A DNA stretch of 32,321 bases from Candidatus Poribacteria bacterium (GTDB lineage: Bacteria; Poribacteria; WGA-4E; WGA-3G), in the NCBI GenBank assembly GCA_028818705.1, contig JAPPNJ010000212.1:1-32321 (forward strand). The letters run 5' to 3'. The notes under the pieces are model-generated. The model searched no databases. It had not been told where the DNA came from and saw only the letters and a list, made by a program, of their open reading frames with translations. Positions within the stretch are counted from its first letter, which is position 1, and the number at the start of each line of letters is the position of its first letter. Both the position numbers and the translations under genes were made by a program. Shown here one piece after another: positions 1-7,095 of the stretch.

Positions 1-1
1 T

Positions 2-73
2 GAAATTGAGGGTTTTGCTGTGCATCCCCGGAATCGCTTAACGACAACTTGGGCGAAGCTAAAAAAACGGTAG
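2..73 (+). CDS. Possible C-terminal tail of a truncated gene
   Basis: Frame 2 is open from the window edge to a TAG at 71-73 and reads as a 23-residue, protein-like tail ending W-A-K-L-K-K-R. The composition (mixed hydrophobic and basic, ending in a charged tail) is like a genuine C-terminus, but the piece is too short to identify a family. Frame 1 is also open over much of the region, so the call is tentative. The upstream sequence is outside the window. Confidence 0.3.
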   Translation, partial: EIEGFAVHPRNRLTTTWAKLKKR

Positions 74-160
74 GGCTGGACTCAAGTACTGTGACATCAG
101 AGCTGTTAGTCCTAACGGGTGGATGATGAAACAAATGCGTCTGCACCTCGCCAACTCAGT

Positions 161-190
161 GTGTCCAATTAATTCTAAGCTCCACCATAG
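161..190. repeat. Isolated end of the family-1 inverted-repeat element
   Basis: GTGTCCAATTAATTCTAAG followed by (C)TCCACCATAG matches the right end of the element at 15037-15160. No matching left end is found in the first 160 bases, so this is either a degraded copy or the tip of a longer element. Confidence 0.6.
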
Positions 191-489
191 TCTTCCAAAA
201 TTTTAGGTGGTCCATTTCTCGGAAATCCACTGTAGGAGGGATTTGGAAGGTTCTTCTACAAAAATTGTTAGATTTATTGACAATATTCACAGAATGATAC
301 ATTTTTTGGGAAAAAAAATTAGTCCCTTCTCGTTGATTTAACTTGATTAATGTAGGTGGGACGTGATAGAATAGAATATATCGGTGTGTGAATTCAGGAA
401 AAATATGGTTACACAGCACTGATTTTTTATGATTTTTGTCATTAATTCGCCCTCCATTCAGGCATAACTTAGATAAAGTAAAGATAAAT

Positions 490-518
490 TTGCTTTTTTT
501 TTCAAAAAACGGTATAAT
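490..518 (+). promoter_or_regulatory. Sigma-70-type promoter for the larA-like gene
   Basis: A perfect TATAAT at 513-518 lies 17 bp after TTGCTT at 490-495 (three of six matches to the -35 consensus). Transcription would start near 525, leaving a leader of about 75 nt before the ATG at 601, with a GAAGGG ribosome site about 10 nt upstream of that ATG. Confidence 0.6.
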
Positions 519-600
519 ACTTAAAGGAAATTGTATTTTCTGCCGAATGATGCGCCAGCATTAGAACTTTGTTTAGCCAACCCGAAGGGAAAATTTCAAT

Positions 601-1881
601 ATGCAAATGGAAATGAGATATGGTACCGGAACACTACCCATCGAAATTCCGGATAGGAATGTTGTCAGGGTTCTCGAAATCTCGGATAGCATTCCACTGC
701 CGGATGAAGATGGCGCGGTTCGGGAGGCAATTGCGGCACCTATCGCCTCATCGCCTTTGGCTGAACTCGCCAACGGACGTGAATCGGCGTGTATCGTAAT
801 CTCTGATATAACCCGGCCCGTGCCAAACAAAGTCATCCTCCCACCAATGTTGGAAACCCTTGAAGCGAGCGGCATCCCACGCGAGAAAATTACGATCCTC
901 ATCGCGACTGGCATCCACCGTCCCAACAACGCTGAAGAACTCGAAATAATGGTTGGACGCGATATTATGGAGACGTACCGGATTGTCAACCATCTTTCTC
1001 AGAAACCAGAGACCCACACATACTTAGGCGAAACACAAAACGGCACCCCAGTTTACATCAATAAAACTTATCTCGACTCGGATCTGAAAGTTATCACCGG
1101 ATTGATTGAACCGCACTTAATGGCTGGCTATTCTGGTGGCAGGAAAGCGATTTGCCCAGGAATCGCCGCTGTTGAAACGATGAAGGTGATGCACGGACCG
1201 GAACTGATGGAACATCCAAAGTCGGCTGTCGGCATCTTGGAAGGCAACCCCTTTCACATAGAAGCGACGGAAATTGCGCTAATGGCAGGCGTTGACTTTA
1301 ATCTGAACGTCGCGATCGACAAAGAACGTCGGATCACAGGTGTTTTTGCAGGTGACATGGTTGAATCCCATCGTATCGGTGCCGAGTTTGTTGAGCAACA
1401 GGCAAAAGTTACATTACCCGCGCCTGCTGATGCTGTTGTCGTATCAAGTGCTGGCTACCCTTTAGACGCAACATTTTACCAAGCCGTCAAAGGGTTGCTC
1501 ACGGCCGTTGAGATTGTGAAGCAAGGTGGCAGTATCTTGCTTGTCGCAGCGTGCAGTGAGGGGATCGGCAGTAAGCCATTTACAGATTTAATCTTCAAAA
1601 CTGACGATTTAACTGCATTTGTGCAAGGACTTTATAACCCAGCGAACTTCGTCATTGATCAGTGGCAACTTGAAGAGTTGGCAAAGGTTGCTCGGAAAGC
1701 AGATATCTATTTTTATACCGATGGAATACCGTATCATCAGCGAGCAAAACTGTTTGTACACCCGTTGAAGCACGCACAGGAAGGCATTAAAGAAATTCTG
1801 AACCAATATGGAGAAGATGCACAAATTGCGGTAATTCCTGAAGGTCCCTATGTCTTAGCGCAGTTAGAAGCAGCCGAATAG
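601..1881 (+). CDS. larA: LarA-like nickel-dependent racemase family protein (DUF2088)
   Basis: 426 residues, the usual length of the lactate racemase family. LarA uses a nickel-pincer cofactor covalently bound to a lysine. All the key residues of Lactobacillus plantarum LarA can be placed with a shift of about two or three positions: Asp69 and Arg72 in SDITRP, His106 in TGIHRP, His172 in EPHLMAGYSGG, Lys182 in GGRKAICPG (cofactor attachment) and His198 in MHGPE (nickel ligand). The real substrate may be another 2-hydroxyacid, because this family has many members that are not lactate racemases. None of the cofactor genes larB, larC or larE is in the window. The start at 601 has a GAAGGG site; a second ATG four codons on is possible. 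It is followed 74 bp later by minC, with no obvious functional link. Confidence 0.85.
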   Translation: MQMEMRYGTGTLPIEIPDRNVVRVLEISDSIPLPDEDGAVREAIAAPIASSPLAELANGRESACIVISDITRPVPNKVILPPMLETLEASGIPREKITILIATGIHRPNNAEELEIMVGRDIMETYRIVNHLSQKPETHTYLGETQNGTPVYINKTYLDSDLKVITGLIEPHLMAGYSGGRKAICPGIAAVETMKVMHGPELMEHPKSAVGILEGNPFHIEATEIALMAGVDFNLNVAIDKERRITGVFAGDMVESHRIGAEFVEQQAKVTLPAPADAVVVSSAGYPLDATFYQAVKGLLTAVEIVKQGGSILLVAACSEGIGSKPFTDLIFKTDDLTAFVQGLYNPANFVIDQWQLEELAKVARKADIYFYTDGIPYHQRAKLFVHPLKHAQEGIKEILNQYGEDAQIAVIPEGPYVLAQLEAAE

Positions 1882-1955
1882 CAAACCACGATCAAAAGGT
1901 CATGTCTATCGAGGCAACACCCTCAATAACGTTGAATTGAGATTCAAGTATCAAA

Positions 1956-2630
1956 ATGGCAAATTCAACTGTAGCACTCAGGGCATACAGAGATGGTTTG
2001 CATTTAATCATCAAGCCCCATCTGTCTATAGCGGACATCGAAGAAGCTATCCAAGAGGAGATCTCCCGGATGAATCGTCCTTTAACGGGGACATCTGTGC
2101 AGATTGACTTCAAGGGTCCAGACTTACAAGAAGAGGAGATAGCGCAGCTAAGATCAAAACTTAAGGAATCCTACAATTTGATAGTGCGAGGGGTCATAGT
2201 ATCTGATGAGCCTGCTCCACAGCCTATTGCTGCTGCACCGACGACACATATTATATCGCAAGCCGTGAATACCCAGCAGGACACCCGCGATAGCGAACTT
2301 TCTCGGATTGTTCCGTACACAATTCGGTCGGGACAAACGGAAGAGTTCCCACAAGGCAGCCTCGTTATCTATGGGGATGTCAATTCAGGCGCTGAAGTCA
2401 GAGCCGGTGGTGATATTGTTATTTTGGGGGCGTTACGAGGTAACGCACACGCTGGGATAAACGGCAGACTTTCATCCGTCATTATTGCGATGGATTTGGT
2501 GCCATTGCAGCTTCAGATTGGTACCTATATGAATCATCTACCTATTGACCAAAAGTCCCGAGGCTATCCAGAAATCGCGCGCATCGGGGTGAAAGATGTA
2601 ATTATTGTCGAAAAATTTGTTAAGTTTTAA
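1956..2630 (+). CDS. minC: Septum site-determining protein MinC
   Basis: 224 residues. MinC inhibits FtsZ polymerisation at the poles and is carried to the membrane by MinD. The N-terminal domain (about 1-85) is followed by a Pro/Ala linker (85-118) and the C-terminal beta-helix domain (about 119-220) with the MinD-binding R-S-G-Q motif at 124-127 and the glycine-rich GDVNSGAEV..GGDIVILGALRG pattern. The ATG has no strong ribosome site. A six-base-pair hairpin (TTGAAT, loop TGAG, ATTCAA; 1932-1947) ends eight bases before it. minD follows after 17 bp and minE after that, the usual min order, so this is a complete operon. Confidence 0.95.
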   Translation: MANSTVALRAYRDGLHLIIKPHLSIADIEEAIQEEISRMNRPLTGTSVQIDFKGPDLQEEEIAQLRSKLKESYNLIVRGVIVSDEPAPQPIAAAPTTHIISQAVNTQQDTRDSELSRIVPYTIRSGQTEEFPQGSLVIYGDVNSGAEVRAGGDIVILGALRGNAHAGINGRLSSVIIAMDLVPLQLQIGTYMNHLPIDQKSRGYPEIARIGVKDVIIVEKFVKF

Positions 2631-2647
2631 CATTAGGAGGTCCCAGT

Positions 2648-3442
2648 ATGGGAAAAGTGATCGTAGTAACATCAGGAAAGGGAGGTGTGGGCAAAACGAC
2701 GTCTACAGCGAATTTAGGGACAGCCCTTGCCCTCCTGGGTAAGACGGTCGTACTCGTTGATGCAGATGTCGGGCTTCGGAATCTCGATATTGTCCTGGGA
2801 CTTGAGAGCCGGATCGTTTATACCTCAATGGACGTTATCGATAAGCAGTGCGAACTTCCTAAAGCACTGGTTAGAGATCGAAGAGTTGACGGGCTTACGC
2901 TTCTGGCAGCCTCGCAGAAAAACAACAAAGACGATATTCAGCCGGCGCAGATGAAAGCGATTTGCGATAAGTTGCGGTCCACGCACGATTTTGTCTTAGT
3001 TGACTCGCCTGCTGGTATTGAGCGGGGCTTTAGTAACGCTTCAGCAGGTGCAGACGAGGCAATCATTGTTACAACGCCAGATGTCTCTGCTATTCGGGAT
3101 GCCGACCGAATTATCGGGTTATTGCAACATGCAAGAATCGAACCGATCAATCTCGTTTTAAATCGATTCTCTCCAGAGCTTGTTGGGAATGGTAGTATGA
3201 TGAACCAAGAAGATGTTATAGATATTCTCAACATCGACCTTTTAGGCATTGTTCCAGAAGACGTAGGCGTAATCACCTCGACAAATCGTGGGATACCGCT
3301 TGTCTATGAAGAAAATTCCGCAGGTGCCCAAGCATATATGCGTATTGCACGACGGATGACGGGCCAACAAATCCCGATCCCAGACTTAGAACAGAGGGGT
3401 CTGTTCACCAGTATCATGAATTGGTTCACCAGAAATAGTTAA
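2648..3442 (+). CDS. minD: Septum site-determining ATPase MinD
   Basis: 264 residues. MinD is a ParA-type ATPase that binds the membrane in the ATP form, recruits MinC and is released by MinE. Visible are the deviant Walker A KGGVGKTT at 11-18, the switch region VDADVGLRNLD around 38-48, the Walker B region VLVDSPAG, and the C-terminal amphipathic membrane-targeting helix (about 251-262, with Leu, Phe, Ile, Met, Trp on one face). An AGGAGG ribosome site sits just upstream of the ATG. The gene lies 17 bp after minC and 11 bp before minE. Confidence 0.97.
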   Translation: MGKVIVVTSGKGGVGKTTSTANLGTALALLGKTVVLVDADVGLRNLDIVLGLESRIVYTSMDVIDKQCELPKALVRDRRVDGLTLLAASQKNNKDDIQPAQMKAICDKLRSTHDFVLVDSPAGIERGFSNASAGADEAIIVTTPDVSAIRDADRIIGLLQHARIEPINLVLNRFSPELVGNGSMMNQEDVIDILNIDLLGIVPEDVGVITSTNRGIPLVYEENSAGAQAYMRIARRMTGQQIPIPDLEQRGLFTSIMNWFTRNS

Positions 3443-3453
3443 GGAGTCAGCAT

Positions 3454-3726
3454 ATGAGTATAAGCATCAGACGGCTATTCGGGCGCAAACCGAAATCAAG
3501 TAGTATCGCGAAACAGCGCCTGCAGCTTGTCATTACACAAGATAGGTTCGATGTTGATGACCGCGTCAATACAAGGTTACTTCATGAATTGACAGAAGTA
3601 TTAGCGAAATACTTTGAATTTTCGATGAACTCTGTCCAGATGTCGCTGAAACAGGAAGGTAACTCTTACGTACTCGTCGCCGATTTCCCTTATAAGAATG
3701 CCCGCGACGTGAGTACCAATAAATAA
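3454..3726 (+). CDS. minE: Cell division topological specificity factor MinE
   Basis: 90 residues, normal size. MinE stimulates the MinD ATPase and drives Min oscillation or mid-cell relief. The N-terminus (residues 1-12, basic and amphipathic) fits the membrane-targeting segment. The stretch AKQRLQLVITQDR at 19-31 is the MinD-interacting helix/strand, and the C-terminal half is the topological specificity domain (ELTEVLAKYFEF.. VQMSLKQEG). An AAGGAG site precedes the ATG. It is the last gene of the min operon. A possible weak hairpin (CTGCTT / AAGCAG, 3731-3759) lies just downstream, without a clear T tract. Confidence 0.95.
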   Translation: MSISIRRLFGRKPKSSSIAKQRLQLVITQDRFDVDDRVNTRLLHELTEVLAKYFEFSMNSVQMSLKQEGNSYVLVADFPYKNARDVSTNK

Positions 3727-3793
3727 CTAACTGCTTGGAAGATTCTTGCGTTTAAGCAGCACGTTCCGAGGAAATTGCGATCGTTTCACTATA

Positions 3794-4609
3794 TCAGAGA
3801 ATTAATTCCCAGATGGCCTTTGCGACCCCGTTATCGTCATTCGTCCCTGTGATATAATCCGCACAGGCACGAATCGGTGGGACGCCGTTTGCCATCGCTA
3901 TGCCGAAACCGGCAGTTTTAAGTAAGCTTTCGTCATTGTAACTATCCCCAAAGGCAACAACACTATCTATCGGGATGGCAAAACGATTCGCCAAAGCCGA
4001 TAAAGCGCGTCCCTTCGTAACTTCTGGATTCATAAATTCAATATATTCCGGTTGGGTCTGCGTGACGTAAAGTTTTCCTGCATAATCGGTTTGAAAATCG
4101 TTTAAGAGCGAGGGTAATTCTTCGGATATGTGAATAATAAGCATTTTCGTGGGCGTCTCACCAGCCAACTCACGTAAGTTTCCAACCGGTGTCGCTGGAA
4201 CGCCAGTCCGCGCTTCATAAAGATCACTCCAAGCATTCCGTTCAGCCACATAGAGTTCATCGTTCAGACAGAAATTGAGATGAAGCCCCCGTTGATTACA
4301 CGCGTCAACAATTGCCATGGCGTAATCAGCTGGAACGGGAATGTGATGATAGACTTCACCACTTGTGGCATGTCGGACCATTCCACCGTTATACGAAATA
4401 ATGGGGTTTTCTAAACCAATTTCGTCGCTGATGGGCTGGATAGATCGGTGCATCCTTCCAGATACTAAAACAACCAGAATGTCGTTTGCTGCGAGCGCCC
4501 GAAGTGCCTCGCAGTTTTTTGGCGGTAGTCCGTGTTCGCTGTTCAGCAGCGTACCATCTAAGTCAAAGGCAGCTAAGCGACACGGGATTTTAGTGCTTTC
4601 ACTTTCCAT
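3794..4609 (-). CDS. Cof-type HAD-superfamily phosphatase
   Basis: 271 residues. It should be a cytoplasmic Mg-dependent phosphatase acting on small phosphorylated metabolites such as sugar phosphates; the exact substrate cannot be read from sequence. The four HAD motifs are present: DLDGT at 16-20 (Asp16 nucleophile, Asp18 acid/base), Ser50 in VLVSGR, Lys199 in EVTKGRAL, and GDSYND at 221-226. The long insert between motifs II and III is the type IIB cap typical of the Cof/YidA group. A GAGG ribosome site precedes the ATG. It lies 23 bp downstream of the ABC ATPase gene in the same direction, so the two are probably co-transcribed, which would fit handling of sugar phosphates after uptake. 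Confidence 0.9.
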   Translation of the reverse strand: MESESTKIPCRLAAFDLDGTLLNSEHGLPPKNCEALRALAANDILVVLVSGRMHRSIQPISDEIGLENPIISYNGGMVRHATSGEVYHHIPVPADYAMAIVDACNQRGLHLNFCLNDELYVAERNAWSDLYEARTGVPATPVGNLRELAGETPTKMLIIHISEELPSLLNDFQTDYAGKLYVTQTQPEYIEFMNPEVTKGRALSALANRFAIPIDSVVAFGDSYNDESLLKTAGFGIAMANGVPPIRACADYITGTNDDNGVAKAIWELIL

Positions 4610-4632
4610 TTCTTTTTTCCTCTCATTAAAAA

Positions 4633-5751
4633 TTATGAGAGCACTCGTTCGGTTTTTTGATCGAAGAAATGCATCTCTGCCTCATTGAAATCCAACCAGA
4701 TCGTATCCCCAACTCCGACGCGAAACGAAGGATGGGTTCTCACCCGTAGCAGGATCGGTTCTTGGGTTTCCAGGTGGGTGCCGAGGCGAATGTCAAGAAT
4801 GTTTACTGCACCGAGCGGTTCAACAAGGTGGACCTCGGCGGCGATTTTTTCGGGATCGGATTGGTTCACAGCGGTGATGTGCTCAGGACGGATTCCGAAG
4901 ACTAAGCCGTTCTCTTGCGCAGCGGTAGTGATAGCTGCCTGTCTTTTGGGGGACAGCGGTAGGTAAACATCGGTGTGGCTGAGCTGCAGAACGGATTTAC
5001 CGTCGCGTGCCGTGAGCGACGCGTCAAGGAGATTCATTGTAGGCATCCCCATAAACCCGGCAACGAAGAGACTTTCTGGTCTGTTATAGACTTCGTATGG
5101 TGTTCCAATTTGCTGCAGGAGACCTTGATGAATGACGGCTATTCTGTCAGCCAAGGACATGGCTTCGACTTGGTCGTGCGTCACAAAAATGGTTGTCGCT
5201 CCGATTTCGTGTTGGAGCCGTTTAATCTCGGCACGGGTATCGACTCGGATATTGGCATCTAAATTCGCCATCGGCTCATCAAGGAGATAGACTTTGGGTT
5301 GGCGGACCATTGCGCGTCCAAGTGCGACGCGTTGCATCTCTCCACCACTGAGCATACTTGGTTTCCGGTCCAGCATATTGGATATTTGCAAAATCTCGGC
5401 AACCCGCTTGACTTGCGTGTCAATCTCTGATTTTGAGACTTTCACGGCTTTGAGCGGAAAAGCGATGTTATCGTAGACATTCAGATGCGGGTAGAGTGCG
5501 TAGAATTGAAAGACGAAAGCTATATCCCGGTCTGCTGGGGAGAGATCGTTGACACGCTCACCATCAATGAGAATATCGCCTTCTTCGGGATGTTCCAAGC
5601 CTGCGATGAGACGGAGTGTAGTAGTTTTGCCACAACCCGAGGGACCGAGAAAGACAACAAATTCCTTGTCCTGGATTTCTAAGTTAAAGTCTCTGACGGC
5701 AATAACATCGCCGTAGCGTTTTACAACATTTTCAAGCTTTATATTTGCCAT
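4633..5751 (-). CDS. Sugar-type ABC transporter ATPase (MalK/UgpC/MsmK family)
   Basis: 372 residues. This is the cytoplasmic ATPase of a carbohydrate ABC importer. Walker A GPSGCGKT is at 36-43, the Q-loop Gln at 82, the signature LSGGE at 134-138, Walker B VYLLDEP at 154-160, and the H-loop is in FVTHDQVEAMSLADR. The C-terminal third (from about 235) carries the regulatory TOBE/OB fold seen in MalK and UgpC (FGIRPEH.. LRVRTHPSFRVG). No permease or solute-binding protein gene is beside it; the neighbours are a HAD phosphatase downstream and a lipid kinase upstream. It is therefore an orphan ATPase that may serve permeases encoded elsewhere, as MsmK does in streptococci. The ribosome site is weak; a promoter lies at 5819-5847. 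Confidence 0.93.
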   Translation of the reverse strand: MANIKLENVVKRYGDVIAVRDFNLEIQDKEFVVFLGPSGCGKTTTLRLIAGLEHPEEGDILIDGERVNDLSPADRDIAFVFQFYALYPHLNVYDNIAFPLKAVKVSKSEIDTQVKRVAEILQISNMLDRKPSMLSGGEMQRVALGRAMVRQPKVYLLDEPMANLDANIRVDTRAEIKRLQHEIGATTIFVTHDQVEAMSLADRIAVIHQGLLQQIGTPYEVYNRPESLFVAGFMGMPTMNLLDASLTARDGKSVLQLSHTDVYLPLSPKRQAAITTAAQENGLVFGIRPEHITAVNQSDPEKIAAEVHLVEPLGAVNILDIRLGTHLETQEPILLRVRTHPSFRVGVGDTIWLDFNEAEMHFFDQKTERVLS

Positions 5752-5779
5752 AATTCGGGGTTATGTGAGGCTTTAATTG

Positions 5780-5823
5780 TCTGAATCACAGATTACACGG
5801 ATTACACAGATTCCGCAGATTTT
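5780..5823. repeat. 9-bp tandem repeat element, copy 1
   Basis: After CTGAATC the sequence runs as near-perfect 9-mers of the form (A/G)GATTACAC: AGATTACAC, GGATTACAC, AGATTCCGC, then AGATTTT. Related copies lie at 6537 and 13359. This copy lies in the predicted untranslated leader of the ABC ATPase gene and partly overlaps its -10 box. Confidence 0.75.
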
Positions 5824-5847
5824 AAGTTATTTTTTTACATAACACAA
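5819..5847 (-). promoter_or_regulatory. Promoter for the ABC ATPase gene
   Basis: On the minus strand TTGTGT (5842-5847) is followed after exactly 17 bp by TAAAAT (5819-5824). The predicted start of transcription is about 60 nt upstream of the ATG at 5751. The box positions and spacing are seen directly; activity is inferred. Confidence 0.5.
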
Positions 5848-5865
5848 ATTGCCGCTGCTACACGG

Positions 5866-6444
5866 CTAAAAACCTAAGGGCCCATGCATTAGAAAGTGCA
5901 TTACTGCCCCTGACACCAATGGGACTGTGAGGTTATCGTCGATTGGGAACGGCATCATCTCTACGATTGTGGCAACCAAGGCACCAATAATCCCTATAAT
6001 AGGGTGTAATTGCACTAAGGCAATTGCAGCACAAACGACGAAACAAGCAATGCTTCCCTCTAAACTCTTTGTACCCAAGAGTTTAGTTTTTCCCCACATT
6101 CTTCCTACCAACGCCGCTGCGAGATCCCCCAACACCATGAAAAAGATGCAAACAATAGCGAGCGTCTTAGAAAAAAAAAGAACACATAAGAAAGCACTAA
6201 TCATGTAATAGGTTGCGCCTGTCATGGCACCCCTGCGCTCATGTCTCCGGAGCATCGGCGCGAAAATTTGGAAAAAGAATTTACCAAAATCCGGGGAAAA
6301 CCATTTCACTAATTCTACAGTAACCGCAATTCCAGTCAATACACCCATCACAATTAACATCATGGGCTTATCAAGAAAGAAATAGATAACCGGTAGGATC
6401 AGTCCTGCTAAATGAATACTTTTCCGAAGGAGCTCGCCTAACAT
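5866..6444 (-). CDS. DGK1/SEC59/VTE5-type CTP-dependent lipid kinase-like membrane protein
   Basis: 192 residues from the chosen start. The family includes yeast CTP-dependent diacylglycerol kinase, dolichol kinase and plant phytol kinase, all integral membrane enzymes that phosphorylate lipid alcohols. Family hallmarks seen are RKSIHLAG near the N-terminus, GDLAAALVGRMWGK and the following TKSLEGSIACF (nucleotide-binding region), and PFPIDDNLTVPLVSG near the C-terminus. Several hydrophobic segments predict five or six membrane spans. An upstream in-frame ATG at 6468 would leave a leader of only about 9 nt after the predicted promoter, whereas the ATG at 6444 has GGAAGG 7 nt upstream, so 6444 was chosen. 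The lipid substrate is unknown; salvage of phytol or farnesol, or a phosphatidate role, are options. Confidence 0.82.
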   Translation of the reverse strand: MLGELLRKSIHLAGLILPVIYFFLDKPMMLIVMGVLTGIAVTVELVKWFSPDFGKFFFQIFAPMLRRHERRGAMTGATYYMISAFLCVLFFSKTLAIVCIFFMVLGDLAAALVGRMWGKTKLLGTKSLEGSIACFVVCAAIALVQLHPIIGIIGALVATIVEMMPFPIDDNLTVPLVSGAVMHFLMHGPLGF

Positions 6445-6483
6445 GAATCGCCTTCCATACAGGGGCACAACGTTTGTTTAATT

Positions 6484-6512
6484 ATTATAGGGCTTATAAT
6501 GGAAAATATCAA
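6484..6512 (-). promoter_or_regulatory. Promoter for the lipid kinase gene
   Basis: On the minus strand TTGATA (6507-6512) is followed after 17 bp by a perfect TATAAT (6484-6489). The start of transcription would fall near 6477, giving a leader of about 33 nt to the ATG at 6444. Confidence 0.65.
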
Positions 6513-6536
6513 GGGGAAACCTATAGTTGTGGAATG

Positions 6537-6580
6537 TCTGAATCGCAGATTACGCGGATAGTACAACTTGTGCTGATTTT
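6537..6580. repeat. 9-bp tandem repeat element, degenerate copy 2
   Basis: Begins TCTGAATCGCAGATTACGCGG and ends CTGATTTT, matching the outline of the copies at 5780 and 13359, but the inner units are degraded. Confidence 0.5.
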
Positions 6581-6638
6581 GGGTTTTCTGTTTTTTAAGG
6601 GAAAACAGTTTTTTATTTTTTACCCAAGTTGCCAGTTT

Positions 6639-6663
6639 GTAGCATAGACTGTTAGTCTGTGCT
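6639..6663 (+). repeat. GTAG-headed hairpin (REP-like)
   Basis: GTAG is followed directly by AGCATAGACT, loop GTT, AGTCTGTGCT, a ten-base stem with one mismatch. The GTAG head plus hairpin is the layout of REP elements. A close relative lies at 6895-6917. Confidence 0.65.
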
Positions 6664-6855
6664 GCTGCGTCCGCAAACGCATCGTTTTCAGCCTAAAGAT
6701 GCAGACTTCATCGCTAAAATCTTGTAAGTAGCAAGTTGGGTTATTTTTTGACAAAAAAATAACACATTTTTGTATCATTCAGAGATTATAATTTTTTTAC
6801 CATTGGAACAGTGTTGAGAATAGAAAGGTTGGCGAAGCACCACCCGCGCGTTCTA

Positions 6856-6994
6856 TATAATGGTAGATTTTAGAATTACTTGGACACCTCTTTTGTAGCG
6901 CAAACTGTTAGTTTGCGGGCCCACTTTGCACAAACTCTCACTGCGAGGCAAGTCTTATGCTACAAGTGTCCACATATTTTGAGACCTCACTATA
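6856..6994. mobile_element. MITE-like element with imperfect terminal inverted repeats (family 1, copy A)
   Basis: The left end reads TATAATGGTAG.. TTAGAATTACTTGGACAC and the right end, read backwards, is TATAGTGAGG.. ATGTGGACAC. Both ends then lead inwards to TTGTAGC and a hairpin. About 139 bp, no open reading frame of its own, and TA on both flanks. The left end matches the element at 15037-15160 and the end at 161-190. It is too small to code for a transposase, so it would have to be moved by one from elsewhere. Confidence 0.55.
6895..6917 (+). repeat. GTAG-headed hairpin (REP-like)
   Basis: GTAG, then CGCAAACT, loop GTT, AGTTTGCG: a perfect eight-base-pair stem. A partner in inverted orientation (CTAC at 6960-6963 with GCACAAACT / AGTCTTATGC arms at 6928-6960) makes a head-to-head pair like a BIME. 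Confidence 0.65.
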
Positions 6995-7095
6995 AAAAAG
7001 TAGAAAAGGACGGATTTTCACATATCCGTCCGGACGCGCTGGGTACGCAAATTAATAACTAAGAGAGGATTTCAATACGGGTTAATAAAGACAAA

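Larger units (their letters stand above)
74..600. other. Intergenic region with repeats and promoter
   Basis: No convincing gene lies here. Position 161-190 carries one end of a terminal-repeat family also found at 6856 and 15133. Position 232-259 starts with GTAG and ends with CTAC and can fold with some G-T pairs. A small hairpin (ATTTC, loop TCG, GAAAT) lies just before it. The last 110 bases are AT-rich and hold the promoter of the next gene. An open frame on the minus strand (156-419) reads through these repeats and is not believed to be a gene. Confidence 0.6.
6445..7095. other. Intergenic repeat island
   Basis: Between the divergent lipid kinase and TonB receptor genes there is no credible gene. 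The stretch holds a promoter, a copy of the 9-bp repeat, two GTAG-headed hairpins, an inverted-repeat element (6856-6994) and a TTGACA at 6748-6753 with a possible TATCAT 19 bp later that might serve the receptor. The open frame at 6880-7062 is the inverted-repeat element read through and is probably not translated. Confidence 0.6.

Noticed and set aside
156..419. 87-codon open frame on the minus strand in the first intergenic region
   Set aside because: Its end is formed by the repeated terminal motif and a hairpin; no domain and no good ribosome site.
573..989. 138-codon open frame on the minus strand
   Set aside because: It is opposite the LarA-like gene and its composition is Ser/Ile-rich shadow sequence.
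5780..5823. CRISPR-like repeat array
   Set aside because: The units are 9 bp and directly adjacent, with no spacers and no cas genes anywhere in the window.
6880..7062. 60-codon open frame on the plus strand
   Set aside because: It reads through the inverted-repeat element and its hairpins, so it is more likely repeat DNA than a gene.
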